The notes below the pieces were generated by a model, which worked only from the letters and a program-made list of their open reading frames with translations, made no database searches and was not told where the DNA came from. DNA of 64,000 bases from Neobacillus novalis NBRC 102450 (GTDB lineage Bacteria > Bacillota > Bacilli > Bacillales > Cytobacillaceae), in NCBI RefSeq assembly GCF_001591805.1, contig NZ_BCVP01000009.1, positions 248,001-312,000 on the forward strand, read 5' to 3'. Shown here piece by piece: positions 36,578-44,469 of this stretch (position 1 is the first letter of the stretch; each line of letters opens with the position of its first letter). The position numbers and the translations under genes were made by a program.

Positions 36578-37339
36578 ATGGGAAACCAAGTTGAACAAAC
36601 ATACGATATCATGGAGGTCTGTCTGCTTGCGGGGAAAATTATGCTCCAGAGCGGCGCGGAGACCTATCGGGTGGAGGATACGATGATGCGGATTGCCTCC
36701 TCTTTTGGGATTGTAAAAACACATAGTTATGTAACCCCAACCGGAATTATTTTTTCAGCGGAAAGTTCAGAGCCGACAAAGACTAAGCTGATTCGAATTT
36801 CGGAGCGCTCTACGGATTTGAAAAAGGTGGCTTTGGTTAATAGTATTTCGCGAAATATCAGCAGCGGTACAATTAATCGCGAACAGGCATTGGAGCAATT
36901 GAATGAGATTGATTCGATGGACATTTCCTTTCCCCTTAGTACTCAAGTGGCCGCCGCAACTTTAGCCAGCGGCTGTTTTATGATTATGTTTAAAGGCGGC
37001 TGGAATGACTTTATTCCCGCGATGATTTCCGGGGGATTAGGATATCTTAGCTTTGTCTGCTTCCACCGCTTTATCCCGATCAAGTTTTTCTCGGAATTTT
37101 TGGCATCCTTCGTCATTGGTTTGCTGTCGCTTATTTTTGTGAAAATGGGTGTAGGCCACCAATTAGATAAAATTATCATTGGTTCGGTGATGACGTTGGT
37201 ACCTGGTCTTTTAGTGACGAACGCCATCAGGGATTTAATGGCTGGACATTTAGTCTCAGGGTTGTCAAAAGGAGCTGAGGCTTTCCTGACGGCCTTTGCT
37301 ATTGGGGCAGGAATTGCTGTTGTCTATTCATTTTCATGA
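36578..37339 (+). CDS. ThrE-family exporter, N-terminal-type subunit
   Basis: A 253-residue protein of the ThrE family (Pfam ThrE). The soluble N-terminal half begins MEVCLLAGKIMLQSGAETYRVEDTM and contains SYVTPTGIIFS; five membrane helices follow (LVPGLLVTNAIRDLMAGHLVSG in loop 4). The next gene overlaps by four bases (ATGA) and supplies the complementary membrane part, so the pair replaces the single-chain ThrE exporter. Threonine/serine export is the family function; the real substrate is not known. Start ATG 36578 behind GGTGAG. Confidence 0.88.
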   Translation: MGNQVEQTYDIMEVCLLAGKIMLQSGAETYRVEDTMMRIASSFGIVKTHSYVTPTGIIFSAESSEPTKTKLIRISERSTDLKKVALVNSISRNISSGTINREQALEQLNEIDSMDISFPLSTQVAAATLASGCFMIMFKGGWNDFIPAMISGGLGYLSFVCFHRFIPIKFFSEFLASFVIGLLSLIFVKMGVGHQLDKIIIGSVMTLVPGLLVTNAIRDLMAGHLVSGLSKGAEAFLTAFAIGAGIAVVYSFS

Positions 37340-37803
37340 GGGTGAGGTTAGAAATTGTGGCGATTCTTGCACAGTTAATCACAAGTTTTATTGCTACAGG
37401 ATCCTTTGGGATTGTTTTTAATGCACCGAAAGAAACCTTGGTGAAATGTGGGCTGATTGGCATGGGCGGCTGGCTAATTTATTATCTACTTGAAGGCTAT
37501 ACAAAAAATGCAGTGCTAGCCACATTGGCAGCCACTGTCTTTATCGCGGTCCTCAGTCAGGAATTAGCAAAGTTTTATAAAACACCTGTAATTATTTTTA
37601 GTGTAGCCGGCATTATTCCGTTAGTGCCGGGCGGCCTTGCTTATGATGCCATGAGGAATTTTGTTGAGAACGATTATAATACGGCGATTGGCCTAGCGGC
37701 AAAAGTGCTTATGATTGCCGGATCAATTGCCTTCGGGCTAGTTTTTTCGGAAGTAATCAATCAAATGATTCGGAAGCTTTCTCGAAAAAAAGCGCGGATA
37801 TGA
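37336..37803 (+). CDS. ThrE-family exporter, C-terminal-type subunit (ThrE_2)
   Basis: A 155-residue protein with five predicted membrane helices and the segment IIPLVPGGLAYDAMRNFV that echoes LVPGLLVTNAIRDLM of its partner. It is the small ThrE_2-type subunit. The four-base overlap with the previous gene shows translational coupling. This is a normal two-gene arrangement, not a frameshift: each part has its own start and complete domain. Confidence 0.88.
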   Translation: MRVRLEIVAILAQLITSFIATGSFGIVFNAPKETLVKCGLIGMGGWLIYYLLEGYTKNAVLATLAATVFIAVLSQELAKFYKTPVIIFSVAGIIPLVPGGLAYDAMRNFVENDYNTAIGLAAKVLMIAGSIAFGLVFSEVINQMIRKLSRKKARI

Positions 37804-37809
37804 CTAATT

Positions 37810-37845
37810 CCCTTTTAGCAGCAACGCTAAAGGGGTTTCTTCTTA
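37810..37845 (+). terminator. Terminator after the ThrE-type genes
   Basis: CCCTTTTAGC (37810-37819) pairs with GCTAAAGGGG (37826-37835), followed by TTTCTTCTT. It starts six bases after the stop codon. Confidence 0.8.
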
Positions 37846-37993
37846 ATAAAATCCTAAGAATGTACGAGTAGAATTTACTTGGAAATATTTTTCCTTTATC
37901 CTTTTAGTATTTTTTGGTATGGTTATATAGTAGTACATTACGATAGTCATAGTTTTTTGGTAAATTATCTTATGAGGAATGGTATAATCTGCT

Positions 37994-38755
37994 ATGAAAA
38001 AATTGCTAATCGTCATCATTATCCTTGTCATATCATTTATTAGTACAAAGACGATATTTGCTGTGAAATCCAAGTCTAGATCCAACCAATCGGCAATCGC
38101 CCGTGTGAAAGAGGCTGCTCAATTAAAGATGCGTGAAGTAAACATTTTCCAAAAAGAGGTTCCAAGTTTACCAGATAGTATCCTTCTTGATGTTCCATTA
38201 TTCAATCAAATGGATAAACCCCTGCTCTACAATGGGTGCGAGGTTACCAGCCTGGCGATGATTCTTAACTATCATGGGGTAAACGTAACAAAAAATGAAT
38301 TAGCTGAAAAAATAAAAACAGTCCCGTTAAATTATAGTAATGGCAAAAAGGGGAATCCAAATGCTGGTTTTGTCGGGGATATGGCCCGTGGACCGGGGTT
38401 GGGTGTATACAATGGCCCAATATTAGAACTGGCCCAGAAATATGTCGGGGATAGAGCGGTCAATTTAACGAATCAACCGTTCGACGATTTATTAAATGAA
38501 GTGGGCCAAGGGCTTCCAGTGTGGATTATTACAACGTCCAGCTTCGCACCTGTCTCTGTCTTTCAAACATGGGATACACCACAGGGGAAAATTGATATTA
38601 CATTTAGTGAACATAGTGTCGCCATTACCGGCTACGATGAAAACTATATTTACATAAACGATCCTTATGGGGAGAAAAATAGGAAATTAAACAAGGACAG
38701 TTTTATCAAAGCCTGGGAGCAAATGGGCAAACAAGCAATTGTGATAAAAAAATAA
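37994..38755 (+). CDS. C39-family peptidase-like exported protein
   Basis: A 253-residue protein with an N-terminal signal anchor (residues 3-23), a basic linker, and a peptidase_C39_2 domain: LLDVPLFNQMDKPLLYNGCEVTS with the nucleophile Cys82, then EHSVAITGYDENYIYINDPYG with the catalytic His and Asp. It probably cleaves peptides outside the membrane; the substrate is unknown. ATG 37994 has no good ribosome binding site. TATAAT (37983-37988) ends five bases before the ATG, so the mRNA could be leaderless. Confidence 0.85.
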   Translation: MKKLLIVIIILVISFISTKTIFAVKSKSRSNQSAIARVKEAAQLKMREVNIFQKEVPSLPDSILLDVPLFNQMDKPLLYNGCEVTSLAMILNYHGVNVTKNELAEKIKTVPLNYSNGKKGNPNAGFVGDMARGPGLGVYNGPILELAQKYVGDRAVNLTNQPFDDLLNEVGQGLPVWIITTSSFAPVSVFQTWDTPQGKIDITFSEHSVAITGYDENYIYINDPYGEKNRKLNKDSFIKAWEQMGKQAIVIKK

Positions 38756-38773
38756 AAATGACCTGAAATGGGC

Positions 38774-38810
38774 GAAGGCAGAGGAATGATTTATCCCTCT
38801 GCCTTCTTCG
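38774..38810 (+). terminator. Probable terminator after the C39-like gene
   Basis: GAAGGCAGAGG (38774-38784) pairs with CCTCTGCCTTC (38796-38806), followed by a moderately T-rich stretch (TTCGCTTCTG). Confidence 0.65.
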
Positions 38811-38882
38811 CTTCTGATTCAATTTTTAAGAATCCATATCGTAACTTGTGAATGGTTGTTTGATAATCAGCCATCGCAAGGT

Positions 38883-39025
38883 AAAAACTTATATATTGTA
38901 ATTGTTATAAAAACAAGTTTGCCGCGGTTATTCTTCCACCTGATGGTTTTATACCTAAACGACGTAAGCCCTACCTCTCTTACATCCTAACGGCTCCGAA
39001 GCCGATCCAGTGTGAATAAGTTTTT
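38883..39025. other. Unrecognised structured intergenic element bounded by a 10-bp inverted repeat
   Basis: AAAAACTTAT (38883-38892) and ATAAGTTTTT (39016-39025) enclose about 120 bases with internal hairpins: CGGCTCCGAAGCCG near 38990 and GTAAG...CTTAC near 38965. The interior is more GC-rich than its A/T-rich surroundings. I could not match it to a known riboswitch on either strand. It occupies the middle of a 473-base gap between the C39-like and LigB-like genes; the rest of the gap is A/T-rich with no visible gene. Confidence 0.4.
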
Positions 39026-39228
39026 ATTTAAACATAAGCAGAATGCCAGAAAAAATTCTTACATTGCGTTATCTCATTAATTACAAGTTACTATTTGTTA
39101 AGCACAAATACTAATATTACAGGATACTTGTTATATTGTCAACTTTTTTTCTCTATTTTGTAAAAAGCAGGATTTTTTAACATGCACCGCAAATTACCTT
39201 GTATAAAAGAGAAAAGGTGGAACTGTAT

Positions 39229-40047
39229 ATGAACCCATTTGCATTTGCTTGTATTACGCCGCATGGCGGAGAAATAATTCCAGAGCTACAAGGTGTATAC
39301 CCTGAAAGAATGTCCGTGACACGGGGAAGTATGGAAAAGTTAACGACTCTAATGTCCGAGGCGAATCCGGATTGCATCATCATTCTTACTCCACATGGAA
39401 CAAGAATCCATGGTCAATTTGCAATTACGGATTCAGAAAGAATGGCTGGGATCGTTGAAGAAAATCAGTCGACGTATGCTATGGAAAGACGAGTAGACAG
39501 AGAACTGGCTAGGATGATTAACAAATGTGCACAGGAGGAAGGGATTCCATCCGGCACGATTAATTTTGGAACTGCGGCAGGTCCAATCTCTTGCCTGCCG
39601 CTCGATTGGGGCGTAATTGTTCCACTAAGGTTTATGCCGGATGTGCCCATTGTTGTCATTAACCCGACAAGAGAACTTTCTTTTGGCCAGCATTTGGAAT
39701 TTGGGAAGGCACTCCGAAAAGCTGTCCAACAATCACAAAAACGTGTTGGTCTCATTGCCAGCTGTGATTGGGCCCATGCCCATGACAAGGATGGTCCCTA
39801 CGGATTTGACCCGGCGGCCAAGCCTTTCGATGAACAAGTGGTGGAATTAATCAAAACCAATCAATTAGAGAAAGTGGCGGAATTTGAAGAAGGTTTCATT
39901 GAGGCAGCAAAGCCGGATGGAATCTGGCAGACGTTAATCCTTGCCGGGGCGATTCCTGTTGAAGAACGCTATGTAGAGTTTCTGTCCTACGAAGCACCAA
40001 CCTACTTTGGCTTAATTTGCGCGGCTTATTATTCCAAGGGAAGATAA
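39229..40047 (+). CDS. LigB-like class III extradiol dioxygenase family protein
   Basis: A 272-residue protein of the LigB/DODA/MEMO superfamily. Likely metal ligands are His12 in ITPHGGE, His residues in LTPHGTRIHG, and the DWAHAHDKDGPYGFD segment; SYEAPTYFGLICAAY is close to the C-terminus. It would open catecholic rings using ferrous iron, though related MEMO proteins are not dioxygenases. The start is ATG 39229 behind AAAGGTGG; the frame also reaches a TTG at 39199. Isolated gene with its own terminator. Confidence 0.85.
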   Translation: MNPFAFACITPHGGEIIPELQGVYPERMSVTRGSMEKLTTLMSEANPDCIIILTPHGTRIHGQFAITDSERMAGIVEENQSTYAMERRVDRELARMINKCAQEEGIPSGTINFGTAAGPISCLPLDWGVIVPLRFMPDVPIVVINPTRELSFGQHLEFGKALRKAVQQSQKRVGLIASCDWAHAHDKDGPYGFDPAAKPFDEQVVELIKTNQLEKVAEFEEGFIEAAKPDGIWQTLILAGAIPVEERYVEFLSYEAPTYFGLICAAYYSKGR

Positions 40048-40094
40048 ATTTTTCTGGAGAAAAGAAGGTAGAAAAGAAGAATTATTGATATGTT

Positions 40095-40131
40095 AAGCTA
40101 ACCATTTTGATAAGTGGTTAGCTTTTTTGGG
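40095..40131 (+). terminator. Terminator after the LigB-like gene
   Basis: AAGCTAACCA (40095-40104) pairs with TGGTTAGCTT (40115-40124), followed by TTTTGGGTTTTTTT. Confidence 0.85.
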
Positions 40132-40279
40132 TTTTTTTATCGAATTATGTCGAAAATCACATTTTTTTCTTTCTTTTTTGTCATTATTTATGAGAAAAGA
40201 TGATAAGATAGTAGGAGAAAATACTTTTTAATATTTTCAGAAAACTTGTCGCGAAAACTCGGCCAAGGGAGCTACTAAC

Positions 40280-41524
40280 ATGAAAGAAAGCAACAATAGT
40301 CATAAATTGATATTTGAAGAGAAAAAGGCGATTAAACTTTTTTTGTGGTTGTTTTATGTCTTTTTTATTAGCTTTGATTTTTTATGGTATTATATTTTGC
40401 CCAATTTTTCAAAATTTGGTGAGAAAGAATTTCGTGAGGAAGGACTAGGGAACTGGATTTATATCTTAGTCTTTGGATTACTGCCTGTTTCCGTATACTT
40501 AATAAGAAAGGGTAAACCCTATCATGTTAAATACATAATTTTAATCAGCTATATCTTTATAGATCTCATTGATAATTTTATTAGGTATTTTGGAACCTCA
40601 CTTAAATTTGCGTCGGGAAATGTTGTTGAGATATTATTTATATTTTTTTCGCCAATATTCGTAAACAGAAAATATTTTTGGGCTGCTTCACTAGGGATTA
40701 TTGGAAAGTATCTCTTTATAGGAATAGTTCTACAAAATCCGGAGGTGTTACCTCCTGCATTTGTTATTGCCGTTATCGCTGCAATCGCTTTTATTATCCT
40801 AATAAGATTTTATTCGTACATTAATTCTTTAACTGAAGTTCATGAAGATCTTCGTCAAAAAGAGAAACTGGCCGTCATCGGTCAAATGGCTGCAGCAATT
40901 GGTCATGAAATACGTAACCCTTTGTCATCATTAAAAGGTTTTACACAGCTGCAGCAAGAACGGGATCCAAATAGTAACGAGTATTATCCAATTATGATTC
41001 AGGAAATTGACCGGATTAATTCCATCGTTGACGATCTGATGTACCTTGGGAAACCGAAGGAAATCAAATTTGAAAAGGATAGTATTGAAGAAATTATTGC
41101 TTATACGTTGTCGATTACGCAGCAACAGGCTGAAAGACAAGGAGTAACGGTGGTAACGTTAATAGCCGGACCGCTGCCGCCTATCGATTGTGATGAGAAA
41201 CAACTAAAGCAAGTGTTTATTAATTTAATCAAGAATGCGATTGAATCCATGTCTAATGGGGGTGAGATAAGGGTTCATGTAAAGGTGCATGAGCAGAAAA
41301 AAATGCTCATCGAAATCCAAGATGAAGGGTGCGGAATTGAGGATGAAGACATTCTTAACCTAGGAGAACCATTTTATACAACGAAAAAAGATGGTACTGG
41401 ATTAGGTCTAATGGTGACGAATCAAATTATTCAAGATCATCATGGTAAGTTGAAAATAGAAAGCACTCTTGGCAAAGGTACGCAGGTTAATGTAACTTTG
41501 CCTATAAAGCAGGGAAATTATTGA
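40280..41524 (+). CDS. Membrane sensor histidine kinase
   Basis: A 414-residue kinase. Residues about 12-178 hold six predicted membrane helices. The HisKA domain follows, with the phospho-acceptor His209 in AAAIGHEIRNPLSSLKGF, then a HATPase_c domain with NLIKNAIESM (N box), DEGCGIEDED (G1) and GTGLGLMVT (G2). No response-regulator gene is adjacent, as with the sporulation/phosphorelay kinases of Bacillus. The membrane domain is clearly homologous to that of the HD-GYP protein encoded next. Start ATG 40280, eight bases after AAGGGAG. Confidence 0.92.
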   Translation: MKESNNSHKLIFEEKKAIKLFLWLFYVFFISFDFLWYYILPNFSKFGEKEFREEGLGNWIYILVFGLLPVSVYLIRKGKPYHVKYIILISYIFIDLIDNFIRYFGTSLKFASGNVVEILFIFFSPIFVNRKYFWAASLGIIGKYLFIGIVLQNPEVLPPAFVIAVIAAIAFIILIRFYSYINSLTEVHEDLRQKEKLAVIGQMAAAIGHEIRNPLSSLKGFTQLQQERDPNSNEYYPIMIQEIDRINSIVDDLMYLGKPKEIKFEKDSIEEIIAYTLSITQQQAERQGVTVVTLIAGPLPPIDCDEKQLKQVFINLIKNAIESMSNGGEIRVHVKVHEQKKMLIEIQDEGCGIEDEDILNLGEPFYTTKKDGTGLGLMVTNQIIQDHHGKLKIESTLGKGTQVNVTLPIKQGNY

Positions 41525-41741
41525 AAAAAATAGTTCTATATTTATACAAAATTCTTCAAGATAATATCTATCATGGGTACAATGAATGATATATAATGGA
41601 GAAGAATACGGAATTTTAATAGATTTTGTAAGCAATAACTGATATGCTTATTACGAAATATTCAAAATTGTGATAAAATTACTCAAACCTTAATTTCCGA
41701 CACAAAGTAGATATAAGGCAACTGTAGTTTTGGAGGGTTAT

Positions 41742-42905
41742 ATGATACCACACGAAGAAAAGCGAACCGTCAAATGGTTTCTATTATTTTTCTATATTAT
41801 TTTGATAGGATATGATTTTTTTTACTATTACCTTTTACCAGTATATATATCTCATAAGGAAAGTGGATTCCCAAGTAATTATTGGTATTTCACATATACT
41901 ATAGTTGCATTTTTGTTTCCAGTTGCTTTTTATTTAAATAAACTTGAAAAGCAATATATGATTAAGTATGTTTTATTTATTAGTTATGTATTAACAACTT
42001 TTATTGTTGATATTTTAACTTATTATGGAAGAGGGGATTCTTACATAAGTGGTAATGTTATTGAAGTTTATTTAATATTATCATTACCTCTTTTTCTAAA
42101 TTCAAGATATTTTTGGTTAGTTAGCTTGGGTATTGCTATAAAGTATATTTTTACCGGCATTATTTTGAATACTTCATATGTAATAATCCCTTTGATATTA
42201 ATCATTATTTTATCTATTATGTCCTTCTTTTTATTGGCTAGATTTCAAAGATATGTTAAAGCAATTAGTATCTCGTATGATAAACAATTAGAGGGAATTG
42301 TAAAAGGCGTTATTGCAACATTAGAACTTAAAGACCCATATACAAGGGGACATAGTGAACGGGTCGCCAGCTATGCTTTATTATTAGCACAAGAAATCGG
42401 TAAGTTTACAAAAGAGGAACAAAAATCATTTTATTACGCCTGTTTATTACATGATATTGGGAAGGTTCATATCCCTGATTCAATATTAATGAAACCTGGG
42501 AAACTGACAAAAGAAGAATTTGAAATTATTAAATCCCACCCCGGTGTCGGAGCTGATGCTGTTAAGAATGTCGAAGGAATTAAGGATTGTATTTGTGTCA
42601 TTCGCTCTCATCATGAACGTTGGGATGGTATGGGTTATCCCGATCAGTTAAAAGAAGAAGAAATTCCACTGCTTGCGAGAGTGACATCTATTGCCGATGC
42701 GTTTGATGCAATGACTTCTTCAAGATCATATCGAGCTGCAATGCCAGTTGAAGAGGCTAATAAACGTATTATTGAAGGTAAGGGTTCCCAATTTGATCCG
42801 GATTTAGTGGAAGTATTTATTAAAGTTTTCCCTGAATGGGTCAAATTTCATGAAAAATATCCATGGACAAAACAATGGGAATTACCCAAGGAGGTGGAAT
42901 TATGA
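41742..42905 (+). CDS. HD-GYP-domain protein with six-helix membrane sensor domain
   Basis: A 387-residue protein. Residues about 8-170 form six predicted helices, and the C-terminal half is an HD-GYP domain: HSERVASYALLLAQEIG, LLHDIGKVHIPD (His237-Asp238) and SHHERWDGMGYPD with the GYP residues intact, so cyclic-di-GMP hydrolysis is plausible. The membrane half aligns with the kinase encoded upstream (shared pattern FLWLFY...FDF.YYYLLP, KYVLFISYV, SGNV.EV, NSRYFWLVSLGI.IKY). The start is ATG 41742 behind GGAGG; a TTG at 41730 lies before that site. Its stop overlaps the start of a tiny peptide gene (ATGA). Confidence 0.9.
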   Translation: MIPHEEKRTVKWFLLFFYIILIGYDFFYYYLLPVYISHKESGFPSNYWYFTYTIVAFLFPVAFYLNKLEKQYMIKYVLFISYVLTTFIVDILTYYGRGDSYISGNVIEVYLILSLPLFLNSRYFWLVSLGIAIKYIFTGIILNTSYVIIPLILIIILSIMSFFLLARFQRYVKAISISYDKQLEGIVKGVIATLELKDPYTRGHSERVASYALLLAQEIGKFTKEEQKSFYYACLLHDIGKVHIPDSILMKPGKLTKEEFEIIKSHPGVGADAVKNVEGIKDCICVIRSHHERWDGMGYPDQLKEEEIPLLARVTSIADAFDAMTSSRSYRAAMPVEEANKRIIEGKGSQFDPDLVEVFIKVFPEWVKFHEKYPWTKQWELPKEVEL

Positions 42906-42973
42906 AAATTCGTAAGTTAAAGAAGATCAAAACTACATGTTGGTGGTGTCCTTTTGCAGGAATAAAACCATAA
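42902..42973 (+). CDS. 23-residue Cys/Trp-rich peptide; candidate precursor or leader peptide
   Basis: ATG 42902 overlaps the stop of the HD-GYP gene and is preceded by a near-perfect Shine-Dalgarno AAGGAGGTG (42888-42896), with seven bases between AGGAGG and ATG. The product starts MKIRKLKKIKTT (basic) and ends with a core CWWCPFAGIKP, containing two Cys and two adjacent Trp. A hairpin follows nine bases after the stop, then a gene for a PqqD-like/M50 membrane protease. The layout suggests a ribosomally made peptide that is modified or cleaved, such as a pheromone or bacteriocin-like product. A regulatory leader peptide is the main alternative. No homologue is recognised. Confidence 0.65.
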   Translation: MKIRKLKKIKTTCWWCPFAGIKP

Positions 42974-42981
42974 GCGAATGG

Positions 42982-43013
42982 GATGCTAGCTAAGGGCTAG
43001 CATCTTTATTTTG
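42982..43013 (+). terminator. Intercistronic hairpin/attenuator between peptide and protease genes
   Basis: GATGCTAGC (42982-42990) pairs with GCTAGCATC (42996-43004), followed by TTTATTTTG. It lies between the peptide gene and the downstream protease gene. Partial read-through would give more peptide than protease transcript, as in many peptide-precursor operons. Confidence 0.7.
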
Positions 43014-43046
43014 TATACATTAAAGGTAAAGTAAAAGGGAGCTAAA

Positions 43047-44228
43047 ATGAACCTCACACACAATTCACGTCTATTGTTAGTTCCACTCGATATTCACAAA
43101 GACAAAAAACACTATATAGTCGAGGATAAAACCTCTAGTGAATTTTATGAAATGCCTGAGGTTTGCATTGATGCTATTGAATTAATTAACAATGGCGAAA
43201 CTTTAGGGGAGATTGAACTACTTCTAAAAGAAAAATATCCCAATGAAGAAGTTAACCTTATCGATTTTGTTGAACAGCTTATAAAGATGGAACTTGTTTC
43301 TGAATTGGATGGTGTGAAGCTCGAAAAAAGAGATACGAAAAAGGAGAGTCTCGGCTTTTTGTGGCTTTCACCACAAATCGGAAAATTCTTTTTTAATAAG
43401 TTCTCCCTTTTTCTGTATGCGGTGTTATTCATCGGTAATGCCTTCCTTTTCATCGCAAAGCCATCATTATTTCCACACTATAAGGATTTGTTTATCTTTG
43501 ATTTAATGGTTCTCAATATCCCAGCATGGATGGTATTAACTTTTATTCTTGTCTTAATCCATGAATTTGGCCACATTTTAGCGATGAGAGCACAAAATCT
43601 CCCTACTAAATTAGAAGTCGGCCACCGTTTATTTCTTGTCGTCCTTGAAACCGATATGTCATCAATATGGAAACTGTCTTCAAAGGATCGGAATGTACTA
43701 TTTTTAGCCGGGCTTTGTTTTGATACAGTGATCCTTTCGCTCGCATTAATCAGTCAGCTTATCTTCGCAAACGGGTCAGGGATTTTCTTGAGTATCATTC
43801 ATGTGGTGGTCTTAGATACATTTATTCGCATGGTGTACCAATGCTGCGTTTATATGAAGACAGATTTATATTACCTATTTGAAAATGTATCTGGCTGTTA
43901 TAACTTGATGGAAAACGCACAGCAAGCGATTAGAAAAAAACTACCGTTTCTAAATTCAAAAGTAACAGAGGAAGTTGTTTTCGCTGGTGAAAAAACTACC
44001 GTCTTCGTCTATTCGATTTTCTATTTTATCGGTGTAGCTTTGACTGTTTCATTGTTTGCAATCTATTATATCCCGCAATTATTGTTTGCTTTAAAAAAGG
44101 TTTTGCCAGGCTTTTTATTAGGTCTGGATTCCCTTCCTTTTTGGGACGCTATGCTCTTCTCCTTGCAAATTCTAATTGGAATGTTGCTCTTGCTCTACTC
44201 GTGGCGGAAAAAATATGTCCGAAGATAG
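43047..44228 (+). CDS. Membrane M50-type metalloprotease with PqqD-like N-terminal domain
   Basis: A 393-residue protein. Residues 1-95 look like a PqqD/RiPP-recognition-type winged helix (SSEFYEMPEVCIDAIELI, LLKEKYP, LIDFVEQLIKMELV). The rest has about eight membrane helices. HEFGH at residues 172-176 is an HExxH zinc site inside a helix, and Asp273 in MKTDLYYLFENV is a plausible third ligand, as in the YydH-like 'putative peptide zinc metalloprotease' group. Start ATG 43047 behind AAAGGGAG. Next to a tiny Cys/Trp-rich peptide gene, it is the obvious candidate to bind and cleave that peptide at the membrane. Function is inferred. Confidence 0.8.
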   Translation: MNLTHNSRLLLVPLDIHKDKKHYIVEDKTSSEFYEMPEVCIDAIELINNGETLGEIELLLKEKYPNEEVNLIDFVEQLIKMELVSELDGVKLEKRDTKKESLGFLWLSPQIGKFFFNKFSLFLYAVLFIGNAFLFIAKPSLFPHYKDLFIFDLMVLNIPAWMVLTFILVLIHEFGHILAMRAQNLPTKLEVGHRLFLVVLETDMSSIWKLSSKDRNVLFLAGLCFDTVILSLALISQLIFANGSGIFLSIIHVVVLDTFIRMVYQCCVYMKTDLYYLFENVSGCYNLMENAQQAIRKKLPFLNSKVTEEVVFAGEKTTVFVYSIFYFIGVALTVSLFAIYYIPQLLFALKKVLPGFLLGLDSLPFWDAMLFSLQILIGMLLLLYSWRKKYVRR

Positions 44229-44274
44229 CTTTGTGACAGAACTTTGTCTAAAAATGAATATCTAAGGGTTTTTT

Positions 44275-44388
44275 CCCCCGATGATGGGGGAGTTCCCCTA
44301 TATAGATAGCACTTCTGTTTTTCTTACAATAAGGGTAAGAAAACGGAAGTGTTATTTTTTTAGCCGATAGGAAGTAAAACTTCCTATC
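44275..44388 (+). terminator. Terminator region with three successive hairpins
   Basis: CCCCC-GATGAT-GGGGG near 44275-44291 comes first. Then a long stem at 44309-44327/44335-44352 (CACTTC...GAAGTG) is followed by ATTTTTTT, the real terminator. GATAGGAAG-TAAAA-CTTCCTATC (44366-44388) is a third hairpin. Together they separate the protease gene from the respiratory cluster; the last may belong to the leader of the cluster. Confidence 0.75.
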
Positions 44389-44469
44389 AGGCATAAGTGC
44401 AACTACGCCTCTGTCTTCGCCCTAACGGGCTTGCCAGTCGGCGAGTTTACTATATAAGGAGGACATGAA

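Noticed and set aside
36578-37803. Frameshifted single-chain ThrE gene
   Set aside because: The two frames overlap by ATGA, each has a complete domain, and two-gene ThrE systems are normal in Bacillus.
42902-42973. AgrD-type autoinducer peptide or sporulation-killing-factor-like peptide
   Set aside because: There is no AgrB-like gene and no acidic C-terminal tail, and the sequence and neighbours differ from SkfA, which is paired with a radical SAM enzyme. The peptide is kept as an unclassified candidate.
44225-44250. FNR site before the respiratory cluster (TGTGACAGAACTTTGT)
   Set aside because: Only the left half matches; the right half is not TCACA, and a terminator lies between it and the cluster.
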